Below, one piece after another: positions 5,938 through 14,218 of a stretch of DNA of 35,068 nt (positions within the stretch are counted from its first letter, which is position 1; each line of letters opens with the position of its first letter). The DNA lies in contig NZ_ALWO02000045.1 in assembly GCF_000295935.2 (NCBI RefSeq), forward strand, positions 234,376 to 269,443, in the 5' to 3' direction. Below the pieces are notes generated by a model. It was not told the DNA's origin, made no database searches, and worked only from the letters and a program-made list of their open reading frames with translations. Source of the stretch: Indibacter alkaliphilus LW1 (GTDB lineage: Bacteria; Bacteroidota; Bacteroidia; Cytophagales; Cyclobacteriaceae). The translations under genes were made by a program, and so were the position numbers.

Positions 5938-7455
5938 ATGCTTTTTAATTCCTACGATTACTTAATCTTCTTACCGGTAGTTTTTCTACTCTACTGGTTC
6001 GTATTTCAAAAAAACCTTAAGGCCCAAAATGCCTTTATCTTGCTTGCCAGCTATACGTTCTATGGTTGGTGGGATTGGAGGTTTTTAGGTTTGATTGCTT
6101 TTAGTTCACTGGTAGATTATATCTGTGGGCTGAAAATAGAGAACGCGTCATTGCGAGCGACGAAGGAGCGTGGCAATCTCAAAGTAGTTATTGAGGACAA
6201 AGAAGAAAGTTTTCCCACAAAACGATCTAAACTCAAAAGGAAAGTTTACCTGGGAATTAGCTTGGGTGTGAACCTTGGTTTATTGGGCTTCTTTAAGTAT
6301 TTCAACTTTTTTATAGAATCCGCCACGGATTTGATCAATACGATGGGGTTTCAGGCCAATACCTATTCTCTTGGATTGATTCTTCCTGTGGGTATCAGCT
6401 TCTATACCTTTCAGACCATGAGCTATACCATTGATATCTATCGTAGTAAAATCAAACCGACTAAAGACCCAATTGCCTTCTTTGCTTATGTGAGTTTCTT
6501 TCCCCAATTGGTCGCTGGGCCTATAGAGAGAGCAGCTAATCTTTTACCTCAGTTTTTCAAAAAGAAAGAATTCGATTACAGCCTGGCCATGGATGGCATG
6601 CGCCAAATCCTTTGGGGTCTATTCATGAAGGTGGTCATTGCCGACAACTGTGCCGTTTTTGTCAATCAAGCATTCAACAATCCAGAAAGCCAACCTGCTT
6701 CCAATTTGCTGATAGGAGCGGTGTTTTTCAGCTTTCAGATATATGGGGATTTTGGAGGGTATTCCAATATCGCTATTGGAACAGGGAAACTGCTTGGGTT
6801 TAACCTGATGCAAAACTTCGCTTTCCCATATTTCTCTCGTGATATAGCCGAATTCTGGAGACGATGGCATATTTCATTGTCCACCTGGTTTAGGGATTAT
6901 GTATATATTCCTTTGGGAGGGTCTAAGGGAAGCAAGTATCAAAGTATACGGAATATCTTTATAATATTCTTGGTCTCAGGATTCTGGCATGGGGCCAACT
7001 GGACCTTTCTTGCTTGGGGTGGAATCCATGCGGCCATGTTTATTCCGTTATATCTTTTTGGAAAGAACAGAGTTAATATTGGCATAGTATCTCAAAATAA
7101 AGCCTTGCCAAGTTTATACGAATTAGGACAAATGTTGGTGACTTTTTCATTGGTCACACTAGGATGGGTATTCTTTAGGTCGCCGGATATAAGTTCAGCT
7201 GTTGGGTATATCAATGGTATATTTGATATGAGTATATTCCAGGAGCCCCAGATGGATATCAGGGTGTATTTATTTATGGCTTGGGTGCTGATCTTTATGG
7301 GATTGGAATGGGCTGGGAGAAGGGAAGAGTTTGCGATACAGAAGATGGCTTTTAATAAGCCTGCTTTGATCAGGTATAGCTTGTATTATGGGTTAGTAAT
7401 GGCAGTATTTCTATTTGCCAGAAAAGAGCAGGAGTTTATTTATTTTCAGTTTTGA
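5938..7455 (+). CDS. MBOAT family O-acyltransferase (AlgI-like)
   Basis: A 505-residue polytopic membrane enzyme that moves acyl groups, commonly acetyl, across the inner membrane to a glycan. The family core is intact: FWRRWHISLSTWFRDY with H311, LGGSKGSK (327-333), and SGFWHGANWTFLAWG with the catalytic histidine H351. Residues about 70-96, between membrane segments, are an extra hydrophilic loop. Its first part (nucleotides 6146-6180) is a copy of a typical Bacteroidota intergenic palindromic repeat, translated in frame. The SGNH-like gene follows immediately (stop 7453-7455), so the two probably form an acylation module. Confidence 0.93.
   Translation: MLFNSYDYLIFLPVVFLLYWFVFQKNLKAQNAFILLASYTFYGWWDWRFLGLIAFSSLVDYICGLKIENASLRATKERGNLKVVIEDKEESFPTKRSKLKRKVYLGISLGVNLGLLGFFKYFNFFIESATDLINTMGFQANTYSLGLILPVGISFYTFQTMSYTIDIYRSKIKPTKDPIAFFAYVSFFPQLVAGPIERAANLLPQFFKKKEFDYSLAMDGMRQILWGLFMKVVIADNCAVFVNQAFNNPESQPASNLLIGAVFFSFQIYGDFGGYSNIAIGTGKLLGFNLMQNFAFPYFSRDIAEFWRRWHISLSTWFRDYVYIPLGGSKGSKYQSIRNIFIIFLVSGFWHGANWTFLAWGGIHAAMFIPLYLFGKNRVNIGIVSQNKALPSLYELGQMLVTFSLVTLGWVFFRSPDISSAVGYINGIFDMSIFQEPQMDIRVYLFMAWVLIFMGLEWAGRREEFAIQKMAFNKPALIRYSLYYGLVMAVFLFARKEQEFIYFQF
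6146..6180. repeat. Palindromic repeat element inside the MBOAT coding sequence
   Basis: The sequence starts cgtcattgcgagcgacg and ends agcgtggcaatctc, with attgc and gcaat as the outer inverted arms. It has the form of the cgtcattgcgag..gcaatctc repeats often seen between genes in Bacteroidota. Here it lies within the open reading frame and adds residues about 70-81 (ASLRATKERGNL) without a frameshift. Confidence 0.65.
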
Positions 7456-7457
7456 GG

Positions 7458-8387
7458 ATGAGTAGATTCTTAGTGAAACTTTTGATCTTTTCGATTTTTC
7501 CTTTAATCTCCCTTTTTGGAGTTTTTTTATTGGAGAATGGTACAGCAGACACTTTTTACAAGAGGGTAATTGGCGAAAAGAAAAAATCTTTAGTAATTGG
7601 TACCTCTAAGGCCGCACAAGGAATTGTACCTACTGTAATCAATTCAAAATTGGACTTAAAAGGAGAAAATTCTTTGTATAATTTTGGTTTTACAAATATA
7701 CATTCCCCCTTTGGAGAGAGTTATAATTCAGCTATCAGAAAGAAGTTGTGTGAAGCGACAAAAGATGGAATTTTTATAGTTACTGTTGATGCTTGGTCTT
7801 TATCATCTTCTCTTCCTGATCCAAATAACAGGTCATTGATGCAGGATGAAAAACTTTTTGTTGGAAAGCTATCCTCATACAGCGCTAAAATCAACTTGGA
7901 GTACCTTTTGCAGCATTATATCAATTCTTATTACGAAATCCCATTAAGGTATTTTGCACAAAATTCAATGCATCTAATGGATGATGGCTGGCTAAAGGCA
8001 ACGCCAAAAATAGAAGGGGATAGGATAAAAAGAGTGTACGAATCAAAAGTAGATGAATATGAAAGAAGAGGTAGGTCAGTTGCATTCTCGGAATACAGAT
8101 TTAATAAATTCATTGAATTGATTGATTTCTTGAGAGAGAAAGGGGAGGTTTATGTAGTTCTGATGCCTGTAGATGATGCAATAAATACCATTGAGAGAAG
8201 CATCTTTCCTGAGTTGGTTGAACAGCTTTACAAATATTGTAAATCAATAGGTATCCCATTTAAAGATTTTACTGTTAGCAGGACAGATTATACCTATGTC
8301 GATGGCGTTCATTTAGATTACAGAGCAGCACCAGTTTTTTCAAATGACTTGGCTAATTGGATTTTGGAGGTAAGGAATACTTTTTGA
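7458..8387 (+). CDS. SGNH/AlgX-like partner of the MBOAT acyltransferase
   Basis: About 309 residues with one N-terminal membrane anchor (residues about 4-25) and an extracytoplasmic domain. LVIGTSKAAQGI (GTS at 48-50) fits the block I nucleophile region of SGNH-like proteins, with serine in place of the usual GDS context. DGVHLDYRAA near the C-terminus gives a DxxH pair (D282, H285). This layout matches the SGNH-fold proteins encoded next to MBOAT genes in alginate-type acetylation systems. The acyltransfer role is inferred from context and these weak motifs. An in-frame TTG at 7452 overlaps the MBOAT stop and could be the start; I prefer the ATG at 7458. Confidence 0.75.
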   Translation: MSRFLVKLLIFSIFPLISLFGVFLLENGTADTFYKRVIGEKKKSLVIGTSKAAQGIVPTVINSKLDLKGENSLYNFGFTNIHSPFGESYNSAIRKKLCEATKDGIFIVTVDAWSLSSSLPDPNNRSLMQDEKLFVGKLSSYSAKINLEYLLQHYINSYYEIPLRYFAQNSMHLMDDGWLKATPKIEGDRIKRVYESKVDEYERRGRSVAFSEYRFNKFIELIDFLREKGEVYVVLMPVDDAINTIERSIFPELVEQLYKYCKSIGIPFKDFTVSRTDYTYVDGVHLDYRAAPVFSNDLANWILEVRNTF

Positions 8388-8434
8388 AAGTTTTAAAATT
8401 TGAAGCAAATGAAATCTCAGTTTCCACCAATTAT

Positions 8435-9190
8435 ATGAAGAGATTAAAAACAATAGTCAGGAAAGCGAAGGTTTATTTGTTTCAAGGGAGCAAATATGAA
8501 TGTCCTTTTTGTGGTTACAAATCCTCAAAATTAGGTACTTTTGGGTTTGATTTGCCAGTAATTTTGGAAAAAGAAATTGTAGGCTCTGGTTTGCGAAGAT
8601 GTAGGTGTTATAAATGTAATGCCATAGATCGAGAAAGACTTATTTATGCATATTTGGAATATGAGAGTCGATTTTTTATGGAGAAGTCAGAGATTACTAC
8701 TTTACATGTTTCTCCTGAGAAACATTTGTCAACCTACCTTTCTAAACAAAATTTAAAGGAATATATTAAAGGGGATTTGTTTGTTGGGAGGTATTCATAC
8801 CCAGAGGATGTAGTCAATATGGATATTACTGAAATACCATATCCAGATAATTACTTTGATTTAATAATTTGCAATCATGTATTGGAACATATAACCAATG
8901 ACCATCAGGCCATGACAGAGTTGTATCGAGTTTTAAAACCTTCTGGGATTGCCATCCTCCAAGTACCGATTTCGCTTCAGCTTCAGCACACCTATGAAGA
9001 TGAATTGGTGATTGATCCGAAAGATAGGGAAAGAGAGTTTGGGCAATATGACCATGTCAGGATTTATGCTCAGGATTATGCCGATAGGTTGGTTGCTGCA
9101 GGATTTCAAATTAATGAGTTCAGTCTAAGCTCGAAATATCCCAAATTGGGTCTTAATCCAAAAGAGAAACTATTTATTGGGAATAAATGA
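8435..9190 (+). CDS. Class I SAM methyltransferase with N-terminal zinc-ribbon-like cysteines
   Basis: About 252 residues from the ATG at 8435. An N-terminal cysteine set (CPFCG at 23-27, then C56, C58, C61 in RCRCYKC) looks like a small zinc-binding module. The methyltransferase core shows DITEIPYPDNYFDLIICNHV followed by LEHITNDHQAMTELYRVLKP (motifs II-III of class I enzymes), while the glycine-rich motif I is degenerate (TTLHVSPEKHL). The reading frame is open upstream. A TTG at 8384 has AAGGA 7 nt before it and overlaps the previous stop, so a start there is possible. The gene sits directly before the ABC exporter, where chain-modifying or capping enzymes are often encoded. Confidence 0.85.
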   Translation: MKRLKTIVRKAKVYLFQGSKYECPFCGYKSSKLGTFGFDLPVILEKEIVGSGLRRCRCYKCNAIDRERLIYAYLEYESRFFMEKSEITTLHVSPEKHLSTYLSKQNLKEYIKGDLFVGRYSYPEDVVNMDITEIPYPDNYFDLIICNHVLEHITNDHQAMTELYRVLKPSGIAILQVPISLQLQHTYEDELVIDPKDREREFGQYDHVRIYAQDYADRLVAAGFQINEFSLSSKYPKLGLNPKEKLFIGNK

Positions 9191-9277
9191 TGAATATTCA
9201 GTTAGGTGATGCTGTTATTTTTAAATACCTCAACCCGAAATAATGAACAAAATAAGACGTTCGCTTAAATTAAATCA

Positions 9278-10117
9278 ATGAAAACTACTTTTTACAGTCC
9301 TCAAAATAAAAATCTCCTCTCCAGATTGGTTCAGGAAATTTTTTTGGGCTTTAAGGAAGGAAGGGAATTGGCCTATAGGTTATTTATAAGGGATTTAAAA
9401 GGAGGGTACAAAAAATCTTTTTTAGGAATTGTCTGGCTTTTTATTCCTCCTCTTTTCACAGCAGGAATCTGGATATTTTTAAATGGCCAGAATGTAGTTT
9501 CCATTCAAGGCGCTCCTATGGATTATGCCGCTTTTACGCTTTGTGGAACCATTCTTTGGAGCTTTTTTGCAGAGGCCTTGAATAAGCCTATCCAAAGGTA
9601 CCAGGGAGCTATGAGCATGATGAGCAAACTGAACTTTCCTAGAGAAGCACTTATTTTAGCATCTATTTATGATCAATTGTTTAGTTTATTATTGAAATTA
9701 TTGGTTCTGGTGCCAATACTTTGGATTTTAGGTTACCCTCCCTCTGGAACTTGGATCTTTGGGTTAATTGGAATTTTAGGTTTATTGATTACTGGTATTA
9801 GCATTGGGTTAATGATGGCTCCATTAGGGCTTTTGTATAACGATATCGGCAAAGCACTTCCATTGATCTTACCTTTTGCGATGTATTTAAGCCCTGTTAT
9901 TTATCCTTTAAGAGAAGGCGGGAATTTCCTGAAACTTCAAGCTTTGAATCCTGTTACACCATTTTTAGAATTTTCCAGAAGTAGTCTTGGCGGCTATTCA
10001 TTTAACCTTTCTCATGAATTAATTTTATGGTCCGGAGTAGTTGTTTTTTTATTTTTTTTTTCGCTTTTACTTGTAAAAATTGCCATGCCTATAATTGTAG
10101 AAAGGAATGGATCTTAA
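9278..10117 (+). CDS. wzm: ABC-2 type polysaccharide exporter permease
   Basis: A 279-residue integral membrane protein. The N-terminal amphipathic part (residues about 20-45, FKEGRELAYRLFIRDLKGGYK) is followed by about six hydrophobic segments. This is the form of Wzm/TagG permeases, which export completed lipid-linked glycans. The segment YKKSFLGIVWLFIPPL is typical of the family. It overlaps the ATPase gene by about 11 bases. Together the two imply an ABC-transporter-dependent O-antigen or capsule pathway. Confidence 0.92.
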   Translation: MKTTFYSPQNKNLLSRLVQEIFLGFKEGRELAYRLFIRDLKGGYKKSFLGIVWLFIPPLFTAGIWIFLNGQNVVSIQGAPMDYAAFTLCGTILWSFFAEALNKPIQRYQGAMSMMSKLNFPREALILASIYDQLFSLLLKLLVLVPILWILGYPPSGTWIFGLIGILGLLITGISIGLMMAPLGLLYNDIGKALPLILPFAMYLSPVIYPLREGGNFLKLQALNPVTPFLEFSRSSLGGYSFNLSHELILWSGVVVFLFFFSLLLVKIAMPIIVERNGS

Positions 10118-11345
10118 AATGAATCAGGATGTATTGATAAAAGTAGATGGGGTTTCTAAGAAGTTCTGTAAAAGTCTGAAGAGGAGCCTTTGGTATGGGG
10201 TTGGGGATATAACCCGTTCTGTTTTTGGATTAAATAGTTCAGATAAACTAAGGAGGGATGAGTTTTGGGCTTTGGAAAATGTCAGTTTTGAAGTTAGGCG
10301 GGGAGAGTGCTTGGGATTGATTGGTCATAATGGTGCTGGAAAAAGTACCTTGCTAAAATTGCTTAACGGGTTGATCAATCCTGATGCTGGATCCATAGAA
10401 ATGAAAGGAAAAGTCGGGGCGCTCATTGAATTGGGTGCTGGGTTTAACCCAATATTATCAGGCAGAGAAAATATTTACAACAATGGAGCAGTATTAGGAT
10501 TCACCAAAACAGACATCGATCAAAAGTTTGATGAAATAGTTGCTTTTGCAGAATTGGAGGAGTTTATAGATATGCCTGTGCAAAACTATAGTTCCGGAAT
10601 GAAAGTGCGCTTAGGTTTCGCAATAGCTTCTCAAATGGAACCGGATATTTTGCTGATTGATGAAGTGCTGGCTGTAGGGGATATGGGATTTGTGATCAAG
10701 TGTTTCAACCGTATGGATCAATTGCTTCAAAATACAGCTGTAATTCTTGTTAGTCATTCCATACCTCAAGTCGCCAGAATGGCTACTAAATTGTGTGTTT
10801 TCGAAAAAGGTAAAAGTAAATATGTAGGTGAAGACGTACCTGAAGGCATAAATATATACTATTCCAAATTCGGGAGTAGAATTACTAATTTTTACAATCA
10901 TGAAAAAGCTACGCTAGAAGCGATTTGGATTGAAAGACCAGATAGTAAAATGGATGAAATAAATGGAAATAAATTGGTTCCTTACGGTTCTTCGATCAAA
11001 CTTAAGTTTAGAATCAAAACAAATCTTGCAATCAACTCCCCTTTATTTTATTTAGCGTTTTTTGATAGAGAGCAAAGAAATTTTGCAGAAGTTATCCAAT
11101 CTGAATCAGATTTAATAAGCAACCTGAACTTGGAAAAAGGAAAGTTTCATGAATTTGAGGTGATGTTTGAAGAAATTAGGTTTTCTCAGGGAGTCTATTC
11201 AATCACATTAAGCATGTCAGGTATTCTTCTGAATAGTAGAGAAACAATTTTCCGAATCCAATCGGCAATCTATTTCCAGGTGACCGGCGAAATTCATGGA
11301 TGGGCTCCAATTCAACTTCAACCCCAATTTAGATTAGTAAATTAG
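10107..11345 (+). CDS. wzt: ABC exporter ATPase with C-terminal substrate-recognition extension
   Basis: A 412-residue ATPase. Walker A GHNGAGKST is at 73-81, the signature YSSGMKVRLG at 161-170, and Walker B ILLIDE at 181-186, followed by the H-loop ILVSHSI. Residues about 255-412 form a beta-rich extension like the Wzt C-terminal domain, which in E. coli O8/O9a binds the modified end of the glycan before export. This suggests that chain length is set by a terminal cap; the methyltransferase upstream is a candidate. The start may be ATG 10107 or ATG 10119. The second has AAAGGA at a better distance. Confidence 0.93.
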   Translation: MDLKMNQDVLIKVDGVSKKFCKSLKRSLWYGVGDITRSVFGLNSSDKLRRDEFWALENVSFEVRRGECLGLIGHNGAGKSTLLKLLNGLINPDAGSIEMKGKVGALIELGAGFNPILSGRENIYNNGAVLGFTKTDIDQKFDEIVAFAELEEFIDMPVQNYSSGMKVRLGFAIASQMEPDILLIDEVLAVGDMGFVIKCFNRMDQLLQNTAVILVSHSIPQVARMATKLCVFEKGKSKYVGEDVPEGINIYYSKFGSRITNFYNHEKATLEAIWIERPDSKMDEINGNKLVPYGSSIKLKFRIKTNLAINSPLFYLAFFDREQRNFAEVIQSESDLISNLNLEKGKFHEFEVMFEEIRFSQGVYSITLSMSGILLNSRETIFRIQSAIYFQVTGEIHGWAPIQLQPQFRLVN

Positions 11346-11350
11346 CGCAT

Positions 11351-12259
11351 ATGGGGAATTTACCTTTCGTCTCAGTTTGTATTATCACCTACAATCATGA
11401 TCAATTTATAGCAGAGGCTATAGGCAGCATCCTAATGCAAGAAGCTGATTTTGACTTTGAGTTGGTGATATCCGATGATGCGTCATCCGATAACACAGAA
11501 TCTGTAGTTAGAGAGTTCATTGAAAATCATCCCAAAGGGCATTTGATAAAATATACGCGACATCACAAAAACCTTGGTATGTCATTGAACTTTCAATGGG
11601 CATTAAATGAATGTAAAGGGAAATTTATTGCCTTATGCGAAGGGGATGACTATTGGATAGATTCTAATAAAATAAAAGAGCAGGTTGAATTTTTAGATGC
11701 CAATGATGAATATGTTTTGTTAGCGGATAATTCTATATATAATCATGTATCTAAGGATAAAAAATGGGATTTCAGTAATAAGCCTGAAAGAGATATAGTT
11801 TTAATGGAATTGCTAGAGGAAAGGCAATTTGCTACAGCATCTGTATTATTTAGAAACTCTGAAGATCTAAAACTCAATTTATCTAAAATTCTTGGTGATA
11901 CCGTACTTTGGGTATTTTTATCAAAATTGGGCAAAATCAGATTTAGAACTAAATTAACATCTGTCTACAGAAGACATGAATCTGGTGCAGTTTTGAATAC
12001 AGAAAGAATAGAATGGGCAAAAACAATGGAGCAGTGGAATTTGAAGATTAGGGAGATTGCCCCTGAGGTACCCTCTACCATATTTGAAAAAAGAAATATT
12101 AGTCAATTTAAAGGTGCCTCTGAAAACTATTTAAAGTCCGGAAATTTTTCAGGGTACCTAAATAGTCTTTCTTTTATATTCAAAATTGATAAAAAAGAAG
12201 GGATTGTTCTTGTTAAAAATCACTTTTTAACCTTTCTAAAGCATATGTTAAAATATTAA
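11351..12259 (+). CDS. GT2 glycosyltransferase (tandem pair, copy 1)
   Basis: A 302-residue GT-A fold enzyme. It starts with VSVCIITYNH, DDAS at 42-45 binds the nucleotide, and EGDDYW at 97-102 holds the metal-binding acidic residues. No membrane segment is visible. It starts 6 nt after the wzt stop. The next gene is a paralogue with the same N-terminal motifs (ITYNH, MQE, DFD, DDAS, EGDDYW) and similar length, so the pair probably arose by tandem duplication. Sugar specificity cannot be read from sequence. Confidence 0.92.
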   Translation: MGNLPFVSVCIITYNHDQFIAEAIGSILMQEADFDFELVISDDASSDNTESVVREFIENHPKGHLIKYTRHHKNLGMSLNFQWALNECKGKFIALCEGDDYWIDSNKIKEQVEFLDANDEYVLLADNSIYNHVSKDKKWDFSNKPERDIVLMELLEERQFATASVLFRNSEDLKLNLSKILGDTVLWVFLSKLGKIRFRTKLTSVYRRHESGAVLNTERIEWAKTMEQWNLKIREIAPEVPSTIFEKRNISQFKGASENYLKSGNFSGYLNSLSFIFKIDKKEGIVLVKNHFLTFLKHMLKY

Positions 12260-12337
12260 TAGTTTTTGGTTCAAAGAGTCAGATTAAAAATAATCTATAA
12301 GAATCTTCTTTTCAAATAAATATTTTTAGAATTAATT

Positions 12338-13240
12338 GTGAATAAACCTCTTGTTTCCGTTTGCATGATTACATATAATCATAAGGCTTTTATTAATCAG
12401 GCCATAGAGGGGGTATTGATGCAGGAAACTGACTTTGATATAGAGTTAATTATAGCAGATGATGCATCTCCCGATCAAACTAAAGCCATTGTTGAAGGAT
12501 ATATTAACAATAATTCCAAAAACATTTTAATTAGTTACACAAAGCATTCTCAAAATATCGGAATGATTAATAATTTTATTTGGGCATTGAAACTTTGTAA
12601 AGGTAAATATATTGCTATATGCGAAGGAGATGATTATTGGACTGATCCTTTGAAATTACAAAGGCAGTTAGAGTTTTTAGAATGTAATCCAGAATTTGTC
12701 TTAACCTATCATCCTGTTGATGTTCTTTTCCCTGATCGTCGAATTGAGGAAGATTTTGGGATTAAGAATATAATCGAGAAGAGTGAAACCAATATATATG
12801 ATGTAGCTACTTTTGGTAATTTTATTCACACTCCAAGTGTGGTATTTCGAAATATTATTAAAGAATTTCCAAATCAATTTTATCAGTCACCAATTGGAGA
12901 TTTCTTTCTTTATATGCTTTTGGCGGAACATGGTAATTTTTATGCCTTATCAAATAAAATGGCAGTATATAGATATGGCGTTGGCATTCATTCTTCTCAA
13001 GATAGTCAAGAACGCGCCAAGCATTGGATAAAAACATTGTCTTTAATAAAAGAAGTAATAAAGGATAACACTATTAAAAAGATTCTGGAACTTAGAATAC
13101 AGAATAAAAGACTTCAGACATTACCTAGTAATTTACAGTCTATGCAAGATTTAAATGATATTAATACTGCTAAAGTATTAATAAGGTTTGTCCCGATAAA
13201 GAATTTAATATCGGCAATATTTAGAAAGATTTGGAGATGA
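12338..13240 (+). CDS. GT2 glycosyltransferase (tandem pair, copy 2)
   Basis: A 300-residue GT-A enzyme with VSVCMITYNH at the N-terminus, DDAS at 41-44 and EGDDYW at 96-101. It uses a GTG start. The 78-bp gap before it is AT-rich and without a recognisable signal. Its C-terminal half differs clearly from copy 1, so acceptor specificity has probably diverged. Its stop overlaps the next start in ATGA form (13237-13240). Confidence 0.92.
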   Translation: MNKPLVSVCMITYNHKAFINQAIEGVLMQETDFDIELIIADDASPDQTKAIVEGYINNNSKNILISYTKHSQNIGMINNFIWALKLCKGKYIAICEGDDYWTDPLKLQRQLEFLECNPEFVLTYHPVDVLFPDRRIEEDFGIKNIIEKSETNIYDVATFGNFIHTPSVVFRNIIKEFPNQFYQSPIGDFFLYMLLAEHGNFYALSNKMAVYRYGVGIHSSQDSQERAKHWIKTLSLIKEVIKDNTIKKILELRIQNKRLQTLPSNLQSMQDLNDINTAKVLIRFVPIKNLISAIFRKIWR

Positions 13241-14184
13241 ACCTAGGTGTCTCTATAATTTTACCTAATTTCAACCACTCTCTTTTTCTCGGGCAAAGAA
13301 TAGAAAGTGCTCTTAATCAAACCTACCAAGATTTTGAATTAATCCTACTGGACGATGCTTCAACAGATAGTAGCTGGGAAATACTTCAATTGTATCAAAG
13401 CCATGAAAAGGTCAGCTATTGTTTACAAAACGAAACAAATTCAGGTAGTCCATTTAAGCAATGGAAGAAAGGAATAGATTTAGCTAAATATGATTGGATA
13501 TGGATTGCTGAAAGTGATGACTATTCTGATTTACACTTTTTAGAAAAAATTATTGACTTTATTAAGTCCGAAAACTTGGATATGGCTTATTGCCAAACTT
13601 ATGATGTGGATGAGAAGGATAATGTTTTAGTAGACAGGATTGAATGGACCAGCAATTTTGACCCGAATATTTGGGTTGATGATTGGGTTCTAAATGGCCG
13701 TGATATCATAGTAAATTATCTTCAATTTAAAAATGTCATACCTAATGCCAGCGCCTGTGTATTTAATAAAAATCTTATTCACCAAAAAGATTGGGATATT
13801 TTAATCAATATGAAAATCTGTGGTGATTGGTTGTTTTGGTTATCGATTAGTAAAAATGCAACTATTGGATTTTTGTCTTCGCATTTAAATTATTTTAGAT
13901 ATCACTTGGCAGTGACTAGAAATCATGATAATGAAGTTAAAAGAATGTCAAGGATTTATGAGGAGTTTATTGTGTTAGGTTTCATTAAAAACAAATACAA
14001 TTTGACTTCTCACAAGATTGAAGAAGCGTATGAAAAATGGTTTTCTTTTTTTAAAATTTCGGATCCATATCTTCATAAGAGATTTTATGACGCAAATTTG
14101 TTTAAAAGTAAATTCAGTTTCCTTCTGAGTTTTAATTTTTTCAAAATTCAATCGTATTTAAAAAGACATTTTTCTAAAAAATAA
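13237..14184 (+). CDS. GT2 glycosyltransferase
   Basis: About 315 residues from ATG 13237 (4-base overlap with the previous stop); an in-frame TTG lies at 13231. ILPNFNHS and DDASTDSSW (39-47) form the nucleotide site, and AESDDY (about 91-96) the metal site. The segment GSPFKQWKKGIDLAKYDWIW is typical of a subgroup found in rhamnan and O-antigen clusters. It is strongly AT-rich, like its neighbours. Confidence 0.9.
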   Translation: MNLGVSIILPNFNHSLFLGQRIESALNQTYQDFELILLDDASTDSSWEILQLYQSHEKVSYCLQNETNSGSPFKQWKKGIDLAKYDWIWIAESDDYSDLHFLEKIIDFIKSENLDMAYCQTYDVDEKDNVLVDRIEWTSNFDPNIWVDDWVLNGRDIIVNYLQFKNVIPNASACVFNKNLIHQKDWDILINMKICGDWLFWLSISKNATIGFLSSHLNYFRYHLAVTRNHDNEVKRMSRIYEEFIVLGFIKNKYNLTSHKIEEAYEKWFSFFKISDPYLHKRFYDANLFKSKFSFLLSFNFFKIQSYLKRHFSKK

Positions 14185-14218
14185 ACATTTTCTTAAATGA
14201 TGTTTTCTGCGATGGCTT

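Noticed and set aside
9191-9277. Two tiny ORFs between the methyltransferase and wzm
   Set aside because: 15 and 12 codons only, without a motif or a ribosome binding site.
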